Assembly: GCA_027482195.1 (NCBI GenBank)
Contig: JAIXWE010000090.1
Span: forward strand, 1-32,057
Direction: 5' to 3'
DNA from: Alphaproteobacteria bacterium
GTDB lineage: Bacteria; Pseudomonadota; Alphaproteobacteria; Micavibrionales; Micavibrionaceae
DNA: 32,057 bases
The notes below the pieces were generated by a model. It ran no database searches. It worked only from the letters and a program-made list of their open reading frames with translations, and was not told the DNA's origin. Shown here in pieces: positions 7,835 to 18,892 of the stretch. The first letter of the stretch is position 1, and each line of letters starts with the position of its first letter. Both the position numbers and the translations under genes were made by a program.

Positions 7835-9183
7835 CGACCTAATCCTTTGCGACCCAATTTGGTTTTCTTGAGCAAACCTTCATATTGATGAGCCACCATG
7901 TGCGAGTGAATTTGTGCGACCGTATCCATGGTTACTGACACAACGATCAACAAACTGGTGCCACCGAAATAGAAAGGCATTCCGAACTCAGCAATCAAAA
8001 ACTCAGGAAGCAAGCAGATCACACAAAGATAAAGCGCGCCCACGGCTGTGATGCGGGTTAACACAAAATCCAAATAATCGGCCGTGTTTTTACCGGGACG
8101 AATTCCCGGAACGAACCCGCCATATTTGCGCAAGGTTTCCGCATTTTCTTCCGGGTTAAAAACAATAGCCGTGTAAAAGAATGCGAAGAAAATAATAAGT
8201 CCCGCATAAAGCGTCATGTGAACCGGATGACCAAGTTGCAAATAACGTTGCATATCCGCAACCCATGTTCCGGCCTCAACCCCCGAAAAACCCACAAGCG
8301 TTGCCGGCAAGAATAATAAAGACGACGCGAAAATGGGCGGGATAACCCCGGACATATTCAACTTTAATGGCAAATGGTTTTGTGTGGCTTGGGTCATTTG
8401 TTGCTGACCCACTTGACGTTTGGGATATTGCACCAAAATTCGCCGCTGGGCCCTCTCCATAAACACAATCATGATTAAAACGGCGACGACCAGTAAGGCC
8501 ACCACAAGTATCGTCAAGAAATTAAACTGACCCTGACGTCCCAATTCTAAAAAGCTGCCGATAGCAACGGGTAAGCTTGCCACAATTCCCGCGAAGATGA
8601 TCAACGAAATTCCGTTACCAATTCCGCGCGCGGTAATTTGTTCCCCCAACCACATCAAAAATAATGTGCCGCCAACAATCGTGATCACGGTTGAGATGCG
8701 GAAAAACATACCCGGATCAATCACCGCCGATCCCGTAGGGCCTTGCAGATTTTCCAAGCCAACAGCCAAGCCATAAGCCTGAATTGCCGCCAAAAGAACA
8801 GTCAAATAACGCGTATATTGATTGATTTTTTGACGTCCCGATTCCCCTTCTTTTTTCAATGTCTCAAGACGTTTAGAAAGAGATGTTGCCAGTTGAACAA
8901 TAATTGACGCCGAGATGTAAGGCATGATCGAGAGTGCAAAAATCGTCATCCGTTGCAAAGATCCACCGGAGAACATGTTGAACATATCCAAAAGACCGCC
9001 GCCCTTTTGATTGAAAATACTTTCCCATGCACGCGGATCAATACCGGGAATGGGGATATAGGTGCCAAGGCGATAAATCAACAACGCACAAACAACAAAC
9101 CAAATTCTTTTTTTAAGCTCCGTTGCTTTTGAGAACGCGGCCCAGTTTGCATTTTTTGACATTTGTTCGACGGCGGAAACCAT
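7831..9183 (-). CDS. secY: Protein translocase subunit SecY
   Basis: LIYRLGTYIPIPGID; multiple TM segments; VFMERAQRRILVQYPKRQVG. Start chosen at MVSAVEQM (AAAGGAAG upstream), not the longest ORF start 9255. Confidence 0.98.
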   Translation of the reverse strand: MVSAVEQMSKNANWAAFSKATELKKRIWFVVCALLIYRLGTYIPIPGIDPRAWESIFNQKGGGLLDMFNMFSGGSLQRMTIFALSIMPYISASIIVQLATSLSKRLETLKKEGESGRQKINQYTRYLTVLLAAIQAYGLAVGLENLQGPTGSAVIDPGMFFRISTVITIVGGTLFLMWLGEQITARGIGNGISLIIFAGIVASLPVAIGSFLELGRQGQFNFLTILVVALLVVAVLIMIVFMERAQRRILVQYPKRQVGQQQMTQATQNHLPLKLNMSGVIPPIFASSLLFLPATLVGFSGVEAGTWVADMQRYLQLGHPVHMTLYAGLIIFFAFFYTAIVFNPEENAETLRKYGGFVPGIRPGKNTADYLDFVLTRITAVGALYLCVICLLPEFLIAEFGMPFYFGGTSLLIVVSVTMDTVAQIHSHMVAHQYEGLLKKTKLGRKGLGR

Positions 9184-9219
9184 GAACCCAACTTCCTTTA
9201 TAAAAATGAATGATGTGAT

Positions 9220-9248
9220 AATAAGAAACCTAAAACACCGCGCCTCAA
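9220..9248 (-). promoter_or_regulatory. Weak candidate promoter for secY-adk
   Basis: Minus strand TTGAGG (9243-9248) - 17 nt - CTTATT (9220-9225), just downstream of the rplO terminator. Confidence 0.3.
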
Positions 9249-9268
9249 GATGCAAGATGCGGAATGTA

Positions 9269-9293
9269 AAAAGCCCGCAATCTGCGGGCTTTT
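9269..9293 (-). terminator. Intrinsic terminator after rplO, before secY
   Basis: Minus-strand AAAAGCCCGCA-GAT-TGCGGGCTTTT followed by T; 11-bp perfect stem, 3-nt loop. Confidence 0.8.
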
Positions 9294-9304
9294 ATCGATG
9301 GGTT

Positions 9305-9811
9305 TTAACCCTGATTGGATTTGGGTTTTTTTCGCACAACAGGCTTCACCGTAATCACGATAAGCTCAACCGAGCCACCCGCCTTTTCAACGGCCGCTTT
9401 TGCTGATGCGGTTGCACCTGATAATTTCAGGTTAACCTTGGTTTTAATTTCGCCGGTTCCCAAAAGACGAATACCGTCTTTCTTGCGACGCACCACACCG
9501 GCCGCAACCAAAGCGACCTCATCAATGACGGATTTTGTGTCAAGACGTTTGGCGTCAATTGCATCTTGAATACGCGCCAAAGATACGGTCACAAAATTTT
9601 TCGCGAAAACATTCTTAAAGCCAACTTTTGGCAAGCGGCGCGTAATAGGTGTTTGACCCCCTTCAAATCCTTGGATCGAGACACCTGTGCGCGCTTTTTG
9701 ACCCTTCACACCACGACCCGAGGTTTTGCCCTTACCGGATCCGATACCGCGACCAACGCGCATACGTTTTTTTGTTGAGCCTTCCTGAGGCGCCAATGCA
9801 TTGAGTTTCAT
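9305..9811 (-). CDS. rplO: 50S ribosomal protein L15
   Basis: [44 protein letters not shown]. Confidence 0.98.
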   Translation of the reverse strand: MKLNALAPQEGSTKKRMRVGRGIGSGKGKTSGRGVKGQKARTGVSIQGFEGGQTPITRRLPKVGFKNVFAKNFVTVSLARIQDAIDAKRLDTKSVIDEVALVAAGVVRRKKDGIRLLGTGEIKTKVNLKLSGATASAKAAVEKAGGSVELIVITVKPVVRKKPKSNQG

Positions 9812-9816
9812 AACCC

Positions 9817-10017
9817 TTACTCCTTCACTTCCACCAAATGGCGGACTTTTGTAATCATACCGCGCACCATTGGTGTATCCACCAATTCACGTGATTTATG
9901 ACGCTTGTTCAAACCCAAACCGATCAAAGTTTGTTCTTGATCTTTTGTGCGGCCAATAATGCTTCCCGTTTGGGTCACGATAATGGTTTTGCCCGAAGCT
10001 GCTTTTGCCTTTGCCAT
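9817..10017 (-). CDS. rpmD: 50S ribosomal protein L30
   Basis: [52 protein letters not shown]. Confidence 0.97.
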   Translation of the reverse strand: MAKAKAASGKTIIVTQTGSIIGRTKDQEQTLIGLGLNKRHKSRELVDTPMVRGMITKVRHLVEVKE

Positions 10018-10023
10018 GATTTT

Positions 10024-10599
10024 TTAGTCCTCTTTCGATTCGGTTTCAGATTTTTCTGAAGCCATACCCACTTCGCGGTTTGATACGATATCAGCCACTT
10101 TTTTGCTACGACGTGACGCCACAGCACGTGGTGATTGCATATTTTTCAATGCGTCGAATGCGGCATTGACCATGTTGTAAGGATTATTTGTGCCCAAAGC
10201 TTTCGCAACAACGTCTTGAATACCCAAGGCTTCGAAAATTGCACGTAATGGACCACCTGCGATGATCCCCGTTCCTTGCGGAGCAGAGCGCAAAAATACT
10301 TTCCCGGATCCGTAATGCCCCAAAACATCATGGTGCAATGTGCGACCTTCGCGCAACGGCACACGGATCATGCTGCGTTTTGCTTGCTCGGTTGCTTTAC
10401 GGATTGCATCCGGAACTTCCTTCGCTTTGGCATGACCGTGACCAACGCGACCGCGTCCATCACCCACAACCACGAGTGCCGCAAAACCAAAACGACGTCC
10501 GCCCTTGACCACTTTGGCCACGCGGTTCACGGCGACTAAACGTTCGCTGAGTTCTGATTCTTCGCGGTTCTCACGCTCTTTTTTGCGCTCACGAGCCAT
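10024..10599 (-). CDS. rpsE: 30S ribosomal protein S5
   Basis: [52 protein letters not shown]. Confidence 0.98.
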   Translation of the reverse strand: MARERKKERENREESELSERLVAVNRVAKVVKGGRRFGFAALVVVGDGRGRVGHGHAKAKEVPDAIRKATEQAKRSMIRVPLREGRTLHHDVLGHYGSGKVFLRSAPQGTGIIAGGPLRAIFEALGIQDVVAKALGTNNPYNMVNAAFDALKNMQSPRAVASRRSKKVADIVSNREVGMASEKSETESKED

Positions 10600-10616
10600 A
10601 CTTTATTCCTCTCTTT

Positions 10617-10985
10617 TTAAAATTCTAATCCCGCAGAACGAGCCGCTTCAGCCAAAGCCTTCACACGCCCGTGATAAATATATGCACCGCGATCAAACAT
10701 CACGCTTGTAACGCCGGCTTTTTTTGCGCGTTGCGCAACAAGTTTTCCAACTTCCGTTGCCGCTGCAATATTGGCGCCTGTTTTCAAAGAAGGTTTTAAT
10801 TCTTTGTCCAAAGTGGACGCAGAAGCCAATGTGATTCCTTTTGAATCATCAATCACCTGAGCATAGATTGCGTTGTTGGTACGATGTACCGACAAACGTG
10901 CTTGGCCAGCGCGGTTGATGGATTTTAATTTAAAACGTACACGGCGCGCGCGACGCTGATGGGGTGTTTCTTTTGCACGGGTCAT
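10617..10985 (-). CDS. rplR: 50S ribosomal protein L18
   Basis: [55 protein letters not shown]. Confidence 0.98.
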   Translation of the reverse strand: MTRAKETPHQRRARRVRFKLKSINRAGQARLSVHRTNNAIYAQVIDDSKGITLASASTLDKELKPSLKTGANIAAATEVGKLVAQRAKKAGVTSVMFDRGAYIYHGRVKALAEAARSAGLEF

Positions 10986-11005
10986 GGTGATCCTCTTACC
11001 TTTGC

Positions 11006-11539
11006 TTATTTCTTCTTACCTTCTTTGCGGACGATATACTCACCCACATAACGAATACCTTTGCCTTTGTAAGGCTCGGGCGGCTTGTAGCCACGAATTT
11101 CCGCAGCAACTTGGCCCACTTTTTCTTTGTCGATTCCAGAAATTTTGACCGATGTTTGCTTATCAACAACAATCGAAATTCCCTTTGGAACCGCGTAACG
11201 CACTTCGTGTGAAAAACCAAGCTGAAGCACTAAATCAGAACCTTGAAGCGCACAACGATATCCCACGCCTTCGATTTCAAGATTTTTCTCGTAACCATCC
11301 TTCACACCGACAACCATGTTGGTGATGCGGCGTTGCATTGTCGCCCACAAGGCGCGCGTTTGACGCTCGGCATTTTTTGGGGCAACTTTAATTTCTGTGC
11401 CCTCAATGGTCACATCCACAGCAGGGTGAACGACCAAAGCCAGTTCGCCTTTTGGCCCTTTCACTTTTAAGTCCTGACCCGTCAGTGATGCCGAAACACC
11501 CTGAGGCAGAGATACTGGATTTTTTCCTACGCGTGACAT
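11006..11539 (-). CDS. rplF: 50S ribosomal protein L6
   Basis: [57 protein letters not shown]. Confidence 0.98.
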   Translation of the reverse strand: MSRVGKNPVSLPQGVSASLTGQDLKVKGPKGELALVVHPAVDVTIEGTEIKVAPKNAERQTRALWATMQRRITNMVVGVKDGYEKNLEIEGVGYRCALQGSDLVLQLGFSHEVRYAVPKGISIVVDKQTSVKISGIDKEKVGQVAAEIRGYKPPEPYKGKGIRYVGEYIVRKEGKKK

Positions 11540-11561
11540 GTGATTACCTCTTATTCATCCA

Positions 11562-11960
11562 TTAAAATACTTGGCACAGCACTTCGCCGCCAACATTGGC
11601 TTCGCGTGCATCGTTATCGGCCATCACACCTTTTGGTGTTGAGACGATTGTAATTCCCAAACCGTTATAAAAACGTGGCATTGTTTCCACGTTGGTATAA
11701 ACGCGGCGGCCAGGCTTTGAAACGCGGTTCAATTCCTTGATAACCGGTTGACCGGATTCATATTTGAGCTCAATGCGCAAATTCTTCAATCCGCGCTCAT
11801 CCATCTCTTCCGAGAAACCACGGATATATCCGGAGGATTTCAAAACATTCAAAACATTGGCGCGCAAATGAGACGCGCTGCAAGCAACCGTCTTTAAGCC
11901 AGCGCGCTGTCCGTTACGGATGCGGGTCAACATATCGCCCAATGGATCTGACATCGACAT
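11562..11960 (-). CDS. rpsH: 30S ribosomal protein S8
   Basis: [49 protein letters not shown] homolog. Start may be 11954. Confidence 0.98.
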   Translation of the reverse strand: MSMSDPLGDMLTRIRNGQRAGLKTVACSASHLRANVLNVLKSSGYIRGFSEEMDERGLKNLRIELKYESGQPVIKELNRVSKPGRRVYTNVETMPRFYNGLGITIVSTPKGVMADNDAREANVGGEVLCQVF

Positions 11961-11975
11961 AATTTCTTCTCCTTC

Positions 11976-12281
11976 TTACCAGCTGGACTTCACAACACCA
12001 GGCAATTGACCTTCGGAGGCCAATTTGCGCAGTGCGTTACGGCACAGGTTAAACTTGCGGTGAAATGACCGGGGACGACCAGTGAGCGCGCAACGATTGC
12101 GCACACGTGTTTTGGCCGAGTTACGCGGCATTTCAGCCAATTTCAGTGAGGCGGCAAAACGCTCCTCGATTGGCAAATCTTGATTCATAATTGTCGCCTT
12201 CAGCTTCGCGCGCGTTGCGGCTTTGCCAGTCGACAATTTAATGCGTTTGTTGTTGCGGTTAACAGCAGATGCTTTTGCCAT
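11976..12281 (-). CDS. rpsN: 30S ribosomal protein S14 (long, zinc-independent type)
   Basis: 101 aa; [41 protein letters not shown]. Confidence 0.97.
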   Translation of the reverse strand: MAKASAVNRNNKRIKLSTGKAATRAKLKATIMNQDLPIEERFAASLKLAEMPRNSAKTRVRNRCALTGRPRSFHRKFNLCRNALRKLASEGQLPGVVKSSW

Positions 12282-12304
12282 GGGTCTTCCTTTATCCTTT
12301 ACGT

Positions 12305-12877
12305 TTAATTGCGAAACGGCATATCAAAGCCGCGCAGTAATTCTTTTGCCTCTTCATCCGTGTTGGCCGTGGTACAGATAATGATGTCCATACCGCGCGG
12401 TGCCTCAACTTTGTCAAAGTTGATTTCGGGGAAAATAATGTGTTCTTTCAATCCCATCGCATAATTGCCACGACCATCAAAAGATTTGCCGTTGATGCCG
12501 CGAAAGTCACGCACGCGTGGCAATGCGATTGTCACAAGACGATCAAGAAATTCATACATTTGTTTGCGGCGCAATGTCACCTTGCATCCAATCGCCATAT
12601 CTTCGCGAATTTTGAAAGATGCGTTGGCCTTGCGTGCTTTTGTTGCAATCGCTTTTTGACCAGCAATCAAAGACAAATCGCGCAACGCGGTTTCCATGTG
12701 CTTACGATCCGCGTTTGCTTCACCGACACCCATATTGATGACGATTTTTTCCAACTTTGGAATTTGGTAGTCGTTTTCATAGCCATACTTTTCTTTCAAA
12801 GCGGGCTTTACAACTTTTGCGTAACGCTCTTCAAAGCGTGTGATGTAAATTTCTTTTTCTGCGGATGTCTTTGCCAT
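12305..12877 (-). CDS. rplE: 50S ribosomal protein L5
   Basis: [71 protein letters not shown]. Confidence 0.98.
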   Translation of the reverse strand: MAKTSAEKEIYITRFEERYAKVVKPALKEKYGYENDYQIPKLEKIVINMGVGEANADRKHMETALRDLSLIAGQKAIATKARKANASFKIREDMAIGCKVTLRRKQMYEFLDRLVTIALPRVRDFRGINGKSFDGRGNYAMGLKEHIIFPEINFDKVEAPRGMDIIICTTANTDEEAKELLRGFDMPFRN

Positions 12878-12888
12878 CTCTCTCTCCA

Positions 12889-13212
12889 TTAACCGATCGT
12901 CTCACCCGACTTGCGAGCAACACGAACTTTTTTTCCATCTTTTAATGTTTGGTATCCAACGCGGGTTGCTTTCCCCGTTTTTGGATCAGCCAACGCCACG
13001 TTTGACACATGAATCGAAGCTTCAATCTTTTCAATTCCGCCGGCTGCGAATTGTGATGGCTTGCGGTGTTTTGTCATTTGATTTACACCCGCCACAACAA
13101 TACGGTTTTCGGCAGGGAGAACTTTCGTAACTTCGCCTTTTTTGCCTTTATCTTTTCCGGTGATTACAACCACTTGGTCACCTTTTTTAATTTTTAATTT
13201 TGCCTGTGTCAT
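12889..13212 (-). CDS. rplX: 50S ribosomal protein L24
   Basis: [32 protein letters not shown] overlap with rplN stop. Confidence 0.98.
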   Translation of the reverse strand: MTQAKLKIKKGDQVVVITGKDKGKKGEVTKVLPAENRIVVAGVNQMTKHRKPSQFAAGGIEKIEASIHVSNVALADPKTGKATRVGYQTLKDGKKVRVARKSGETIG

Positions 13213-13580
13213 TACAACACCTCCGGTGCCAAAGAAATAATTTTCATGTAACCCTTGCCGCGCAGTTCACGGGTCACGGGTCCAAAAATACGCGTTCCGA
13301 TTGGCTCACCTTGTTTGTTGATCAGCACAACGGAGTTAGTATCAAAACGAATCTGCTCGCCATTCGTACGCTTTAAGCCCTTTGCGGTACGCACGATCAC
13401 AGCACGGTGAACATCACCTTTTTTCACACGACCACGTGGAATTGCATCCTTGATGGAAACAATGATCACGTCGCCAATGCTGGCGGTGCGGCGTTTGGAA
13501 CCGCCCAGCACTTTGATGCACATGACACGGCGTGCGCCGGAGTTGTCAGCCACCTCAAGATTGGATTGCATTTGAATCAT
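13212..13580 (-). CDS. rplN: 50S ribosomal protein L14
   Basis: [55 protein letters not shown]. Confidence 0.98.
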   Translation of the reverse strand: MIQMQSNLEVADNSGARRVMCIKVLGGSKRRTASIGDVIIVSIKDAIPRGRVKKGDVHRAVIVRTAKGLKRTNGEQIRFDTNSVVLINKQGEPIGTRIFGPVTRELRGKGYMKIISLAPEVL

Positions 13581-13612
13581 AACGTCACCTTAATCCTTTA
13601 TCTTTCTCACTC

Positions 13613-13927
13613 TTACTCTTTTGCGGCCTTTTTCTTGGTCGCAGGCTTTGCGTTGCCTGAATCCGCTTGCTCAACGATGGAACGTTGAATTCCGGTTGGG
13701 TCCGTAATCACTTTCCAGCTTTTATTTTTTGACAAAGGACGGCACTCCTCAATCTGTACGGCGTCGCCAACGCGAAACGCGTTATTTTCATCGTGCGCAG
13801 CATATTTGTCGGTTTGCTTGACGTACTTTTTATAAATAGGGTGCATATAACGGCGTTCCACCAAAACGGTGACCGTTTTATCCATTTTGTCGCTGACCAC
13901 ACGGCCTTGCAGAATTCGACGGGGCAT
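13613..13927 (-). CDS. rpsQ: 30S ribosomal protein S17
   Basis: [36 protein letters not shown]; start may be 13933. Confidence 0.97.
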   Translation of the reverse strand: MPRRILQGRVVSDKMDKTVTVLVERRYMHPIYKKYVKQTDKYAAHDENNAFRVGDAVQIEECRPLSKNKSWKVITDPTGIQRSIVEQADSGNAKPATKKKAAKE

Positions 13928-13939
13928 GGGCAATCTCCT

Positions 13940-14155
13940 TTAAGCGGATTTTTTGTTCATGGTTAAAAACGTTTTCACACGGGCAATCGTGCGACGAACG
14001 GTGCGCATACGCGCGGTATTCTCAATCTGGCCGGAAGCACGCTGAAAGCGTAAGTTCATTTGCTCCTGGCGCAAGGTCAGCAACATGGCGTTAAGCTCAT
14101 CCACTGATTTGCCTTTAAAATCTTCGGCTTTTGCTTTTTTTGTTTCTTTTGCCAT
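13940..14155 (-). CDS. rpmC: 50S ribosomal protein L29
   Basis: [53 protein letters not shown]. Confidence 0.96.
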   Translation of the reverse strand: MAKETKKAKAEDFKGKSVDELNAMLLTLRQEQMNLRFQRASGQIENTARMRTVRRTIARVKTFLTMNKKSA

Positions 14156-14156
14156 C

Positions 14157-14570
14157 TTATTCACCAACACGTTTTACAAATTTTGTTTTAATCGGAAGTT
14201 TTGCACCAGCCAATTCAAACGCTTCGCGCGCGATTGATTCCGCAACACCATCCAATTCGAAAATAATGCGGCCAGGGCGCACGCGCGCTGTCCAAAATTC
14301 GGGTGATCCTTTCCCCGATCCCATCCGCACTTCCAAAGGCTTTTTGGAAACCGGAACATCCGGGAAAACTCTAATCCATACGCGGCCTTGACGCTTCATG
14401 TGACGCGTGATCGCACGACGTGCCGCCTCGATTTGGCGTGCTGTGATGCGGTCTGGCTCAAGCGCCTTAAGGCCGAACGAACCATAAGAAATAGTAGCAC
14501 CCGACTTCGCCACACCATGGATGCGACCTTTATGGGCTTTTCTGAATTTTGTCTTCTTTGGCGACAACAT
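14157..14570 (-). CDS. rplP: 50S ribosomal protein L16
   Basis: [71 protein letters not shown]. Confidence 0.98.
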   Translation of the reverse strand: MLSPKKTKFRKAHKGRIHGVAKSGATISYGSFGLKALEPDRITARQIEAARRAITRHMKRQGRVWIRVFPDVPVSKKPLEVRMGSGKGSPEFWTARVRPGRIIFELDGVAESIAREAFELAGAKLPIKTKFVKRVGE

Positions 14571-14597
14571 GTTTTTATGCTCCGTTTATCCTAAATC

Positions 14598-15284
14598 TCA
14601 ATCACGCTTAGACGCACCAACCTGATCACCCATGCGCTTGTCACGGGCTTGCGGGTCGTGTTCCATCACATCACCTTTGTAAATCCATACTTTCACACCG
14701 ATGATTCCATAGGTGGTCAAGGCTTCGGCTGTGCCGTAATCTAAATCTGCACGCAATGTGTGCAATGGCACGCGACCTTCACGATACCATTCCATACGCG
14801 CAATATCCGCACCGGCCAAACGACCTGATACGTTCACGCGAATACCTTTTCCACCCAAACGCAATGCCGATTGCACAGCACGTTTCATGGCACGACGGAA
14901 AGACACCCGACGCTCAAGCTGTTGTGCAACACCTTCCGCGACCAATTGTGCGTCAACTTCAGGTTTGCGAATTTCAACAATATTCAAGGAAACTTCGCCA
15001 CCCGCTTGTGCCGATAAATCCTTGCGCAGTTTTTCAATGTCTGCACCTTTTTTACCGATGACAACACCTGGACGCGCTGTATGAACGGTCACGCGTGTAT
15101 TTTTTGCGGCGCGTTCAATGATCACTTTGCTGATTCCAGCGGCTTTCAATTTTTCGGTAACGAACGCACGTAATTTTAAATCTTCCACCAATTTCTGGGC
15201 ATAATTTTTTGCCGAGAACCAGCGGGAATCCCAAGTGCGGTTGATCCCAACACGTAAACCGATCGGATTAACTTTCTGACCCAT
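14598..15284 (-). CDS. rpsC: 30S ribosomal protein S3
   Basis: [40 protein letters not shown] (KH domain). Confidence 0.98.
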   Translation of the reverse strand: MGQKVNPIGLRVGINRTWDSRWFSAKNYAQKLVEDLKLRAFVTEKLKAAGISKVIIERAAKNTRVTVHTARPGVVIGKKGADIEKLRKDLSAQAGGEVSLNIVEIRKPEVDAQLVAEGVAQQLERRVSFRRAMKRAVQSALRLGGKGIRVNVSGRLAGADIARMEWYREGRVPLHTLRADLDYGTAEALTTYGIIGVKVWIYKGDVMEHDPQARDKRMGDQVGASKRD

Positions 15285-15286
15285 GA

Positions 15287-15661
15287 TTATTCTGCCTTCT
15301 CTCTGACGATAATGGTCAAGTTACTAAAAAATTTCTCAATGCGCCCAGCCTTACCACGCGCACGTGCCTGAAAACGTTTCATGACAACGGATTTACCGAC
15401 AGTGGCTTCGGCCACATAAAGACGGTCTACATCCAACGAATGATTGTTTTCCGCATTCGCAACCGCTGACTGCAAAACTTTTTTAACGTCTTTTGCAATA
15501 CGCTTGTTCGAGAATTGAAGATCGGTCAAAGCTTTTTCAGCTTTTTTCCCACGAATCATTTCCGCAACCAAGTTCAACTTGTACGGGCTTGAGTCGATAT
15601 ACTTCGAAAAAGCTCTCGCTTCATTCTCAGCAACACGGCGTTCGTTCTTAGGCTTTCCCAT
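15287..15661 (-). CDS. rplV: 50S ribosomal protein L22
   Basis: [60 protein letters not shown]. Confidence 0.98.
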   Translation of the reverse strand: MGKPKNERRVAENEARAFSKYIDSSPYKLNLVAEMIRGKKAEKALTDLQFSNKRIAKDVKKVLQSAVANAENNHSLDVDRLYVAEATVGKSVVMKRFQARARGKAGRIEKFFSNLTIIVREKAE

Positions 15662-15672
15662 GAGTTAAATCC

Positions 15673-15957
15673 TTATTTCTTCTTGCCATCGGCTTTTTTA
15701 TCGCCGGCATGGCCTTTAAAAGTACGCGTTGGTGCAAACTCACCCAATTTGTGACCAATCATTTGATCGTTCACGAGCACAGGAATGAAATTCTTCCCGT
15801 TGTGAACAGCAAATGTGAGGCCCACAAATTGTGGCAGAATTGTTGAACGGCGCGACCAAGTTTTGATCGGCGTATTTTTTCCAGTTGCGCGTTGCGCATC
15901 CACTTTCTTCAGCAGATACCCATCAACAAAAGGACCTTTCCAGACTGAACGGCTCAT
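15673..15957 (-). CDS. rpsS: 30S ribosomal protein S19
   Basis: [62 protein letters not shown]. Confidence 0.98.
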   Translation of the reverse strand: MSRSVWKGPFVDGYLLKKVDAQRATGKNTPIKTWSRRSTILPQFVGLTFAVHNGKNFIPVLVNDQMIGHKLGEFAPTRTFKGHAGDKKADGKKK

Positions 15958-15975
15958 GCGGTTTTACCTCTCACC

Positions 15976-16812
15976 TTATTTCGCGTTCTTGTTCTTACGA
16001 CGACGAATGATTAATTTGTCAGTCGTTTTATTCTTACGGGTTTTATTCCCCTTCGTACCCTTGCCCCATGGTGTGACAGGGTGACGACCACCGGATGTAC
16101 GGCCTTCACCACCACCATGTGGGTGATCGATTGGGTTCATGGCAACACCGCGCACGTGGGGGCGTTTGCCCTTCCAACGGTTACGGCCAGCCTTACCCAA
16201 GCTTTCATTCATGTGATCAGGGTTTGACACAGCACCAACAGTTGCCATGCAATCCCCACGCACCAAGCGCAATTCGCCAGATGCAAGTTTAATTTGTGCG
16301 TAGCCTTGGTCGCGACCAACGAGCTGGGCATACGTTCCAGCAGAGCGCGCCATTTGGCCGCCTTTGCCGACTTTCATCTCAATATTGTGGATGATGGTTC
16401 CAACCGGCATGTTCTTGATCGGCATGGCATTGCCAATTTTAACATCCACTTTTTCACCCGCCACAACCGTGTCGCCAACTTTAAGGCGTTGGGGTGCTAA
16501 AATGTAAGCACGCTCGCCATCCGCATACTGGATCAACGCGATGTAAGCCGTACGGTTTGGATCATATTCCAAACGCTCAACTTTAGCTTCGATATCAAAC
16601 TTGGTACGTTTGAAATCAACAATACGGTAACGCTGTTTGTGACCACCACCACGTTGCCATACGGTCACGCGGCCATGGTTGTTACGGCCACCAGATTTCT
16701 TTTTCCCTTCGGTCAAAGATTTCTCCGGAGCCCCTTTCCACAGCTGGGAACGATCCACCAACACCAACTGGCGGGTTCCCGGGGTAACTGGATTTGATTT
16801 TCTCAAGGCCAT
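15976..16812 (-). CDS. rplB: 50S ribosomal protein L2
   Basis: [61 protein letters not shown]. Confidence 0.99.
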   Translation of the reverse strand: MALRKSNPVTPGTRQLVLVDRSQLWKGAPEKSLTEGKKKSGGRNNHGRVTVWQRGGGHKQRYRIVDFKRTKFDIEAKVERLEYDPNRTAYIALIQYADGERAYILAPQRLKVGDTVVAGEKVDVKIGNAMPIKNMPVGTIIHNIEMKVGKGGQMARSAGTYAQLVGRDQGYAQIKLASGELRLVRGDCMATVGAVSNPDHMNESLGKAGRNRWKGKRPHVRGVAMNPIDHPHGGGEGRTSGGRHPVTPWGKGTKGNKTRKNKTTDKLIIRRRKNKNAK

Positions 16813-16834
16813 AATCGTCGTCCTTTACGTCTTC

Positions 16835-17155
16835 TTACACACCCGTGCTGATGTCCAGATTTTGGCCATCCGCAAGAGTGATAATCGCTTTTTTCACATC
16901 CGAACGTGTCCCGGGAATACCACGGAAACGCTTGGTTTTACCTTTTGTAATCAATGTATTGACCGCCACAACCTTCACACCAAACAAAGCTTCAACCGCT
17001 TTTTTGATCTCAGGTTTTGTCGCACTCACATCCACCTTGAAGGTGACTTGGTTATATTGTGACCCGTTGGTTGACTTTTCCGTCACAACCGGGGAACGCA
17101 ATAACGTGTAATCTTTTTCTGTTGCCTTTGGAGCAGTTTGTTTTGCTTTTGCCAT
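16835..17155 (-). CDS. rplW: 50S ribosomal protein L23
   Basis: [50 protein letters not shown]; start MAKAKQ or up to 6 nt upstream. Confidence 0.97.
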   Translation of the reverse strand: MAKAKQTAPKATEKDYTLLRSPVVTEKSTNGSQYNQVTFKVDVSATKPEIKKAVEALFGVKVVAVNTLITKGKTKRFRGIPGTRSDVKKAIITLADGQNLDISTGV

Positions 17156-17166
17156 CATCAATCTCC

Positions 17167-17796
17167 TTATGCGCCTTCAGCCAATCGCGTGGTCAAGCTT
17201 TCAACCGCATCTTTGGTCAAAACCAATGTGTCGTGCTTTAAGATGTCATACACATTGGCACCTTCCACCGCGAGAATATCCATGTGTGGAATATTGCGCG
17301 TTGCGAGTGCGAAATTCTCATCCAAATCTGACCCACAAATAAACAATGCGGATGTCAAACCAAGCTTTTTAAAATTCGCAACCATCTCTTTTGTTTTTGG
17401 TGCTTTTGCTTTCGCCGCATCCAAAATGACCAATTGGTTGTTCGCCAATTTTGCCGATAATGCGATTTTAAGTGCAAGCGCACGCTCGCGTTTCGGCATG
17501 TCTGTTGCGTGGGAACGCACGACGGGTCCGAAAATGGTTGCCCCACCCACAAATTGGGGGGCGCGGCGTGTTCCGAAACGCGCAGAACCCGTTCCTTTTT
17601 GGTTATATGGCTTTTTGCCCGTTCCCGAAACTTCCGAGATGCCTTTTGTTTTGTGCGTGCCAGCTTGACGTTTGTTCAGCTGATAGCGAACCATGCGGTG
17701 CAAGATATCCTGGCGAAGCTCCACACCGAAAACGGTGGGGTTCAACTCAACCGAGCCGGCTTCTTTGTTATCAATGGTTTTTACAACGAGTTTCAT
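17167..17796 (-). CDS. rplD: 50S ribosomal protein L4
   Basis: [57 protein letters not shown] overlap with rplC stop. Confidence 0.98.
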   Translation of the reverse strand: MKLVVKTIDNKEAGSVELNPTVFGVELRQDILHRMVRYQLNKRQAGTHKTKGISEVSGTGKKPYNQKGTGSARFGTRRAPQFVGGATIFGPVVRSHATDMPKRERALALKIALSAKLANNQLVILDAAKAKAPKTKEMVANFKKLGLTSALFICGSDLDENFALATRNIPHMDILAVEGANVYDILKHDTLVLTKDAVESLTTRLAEGA

Positions 17797-18554
17797 TGTG
17801 CATCACCTTCCTGTGCTGGAGCATCCGCTTCAACACTTTGTTCTTGTGGAGCCGCCTCCGCTTGCGCAGATGCGGAACCTTTTAATGCTGCGGGTTTTGG
17901 CGCATCTTTATGGGCTGGCTTTTTCACAGCATCAACAATCGTCACATAAGATGTTGCGGTTCCGGGTACGGAGCCTTCAACCAAAATCAAATCTTTATCT
18001 GGGTAAACAGCAACAATTTTCAAATTCTGAGTTGTCACAGTTTCCGCACCCAAATGACCGGCCATTTTCTTGTTCTTGAAAACTTTACCAGGATCTTGAC
18101 GCTGACCCGTTGAACCGTGGGAGCGGTGCGACACCGACACACCGTGGGTTGCACGCAAACCACCGAAATTCCAACGCTTCATCGCACCGGCGAAGCCTTT
18201 ACCGGTTGTTGTGCCGCGAATATCAACCAATTGGCCGGGAACAAAATGTTCCACCGACAAGGTTGCACCCACATCAATGAGATTTTCAGGGGTGACACGA
18301 AACTCAACCAATTTTTTCTTTGGCTCAACTTTTGCTTTTGCGAAAACGCCGCGCATCGCTTTTGACACGCGCGAAACTTTCGCCTGGCCAACACCAAGCT
18401 GAACAGCCGTGTAGCCGTCTTTATCTTGGGTGCGCTGCGCCACAACTTGGCATTCTTCCACTTTCAACACAGTGACAGGAACGTGACGACCATCCGCATC
18501 AAAAATGCGTGTCATACCTTCCTTACGTGCAATTAAACCTGTTCTCATTGTCAA
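17793..18554 (-). CDS. rplC: 50S ribosomal protein L3 with Ala/Glu-rich C-terminal tail
   Basis: [80 protein letters not shown]. Start 18554 or 18548. Confidence 0.98.
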   Translation of the reverse strand: MTMRTGLIARKEGMTRIFDADGRHVPVTVLKVEECQVVAQRTQDKDGYTAVQLGVGQAKVSRVSKAMRGVFAKAKVEPKKKLVEFRVTPENLIDVGATLSVEHFVPGQLVDIRGTTTGKGFAGAMKRWNFGGLRATHGVSVSHRSHGSTGQRQDPGKVFKNKKMAGHLGAETVTTQNLKIVAVYPDKDLILVEGSVPGTATSYVTIVDAVKKPAHKDAPKPAALKGSASAQAEAAPQEQSVEADAPAQEGDAQ

Positions 18555-18559
18555 TCTCC

Positions 18560-18880
18560 TTACGCAGCCTGACCGATCTTGATTTCAACATCGACACCGG
18601 CGGCCAAGTCTAACTTCATCAACGCATCCACAGTTTGCGGTGTTGGGTCAACAATATCCAACACGCGCTTGTGGGTGCGCATTTCAAACTGTTCCATCGA
18701 TTTTTTATCGATGTGCGGGGAACGCAACACGGTAAAGCGCTCTTTGCGGGTTGGCAATGGCACAGGCCCGCGCACGCGCGCACCGGTACGTTTTGCCGTT
18801 GATACGATCTCAGCCGTGGATTGATCCAACACGCGGTGATCAAAGGCCCGAAGGCGGATACGAATGGTTTGTGTGTCCAT
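18560..18880 (-). CDS. rpsJ: 30S ribosomal protein S10
   Basis: [67 protein letters not shown]. Confidence 0.99.
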   Translation of the reverse strand: MDTQTIRIRLRAFDHRVLDQSTAEIVSTAKRTGARVRGPVPLPTRKERFTVLRSPHIDKKSMEQFEMRTHKRVLDIVDPTPQTVDALMKLDLAAGVDVEIKIGQAA

Positions 18881-18892
18881 AATTTCTTCCTC

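Noticed and set aside
12440-12892. 150-aa plus-strand ORF opposite rplE
   Set aside because: Fully antisense to an unambiguous ribosomal gene, Cys/Phe/His-rich composition typical of a shadow frame, no SD.
17509-18113. Cluster of overlapping plus-strand ORFs opposite rplD/rplC
   Set aside because: Multiple overlapping antisense frames without SD or recognisable domains.
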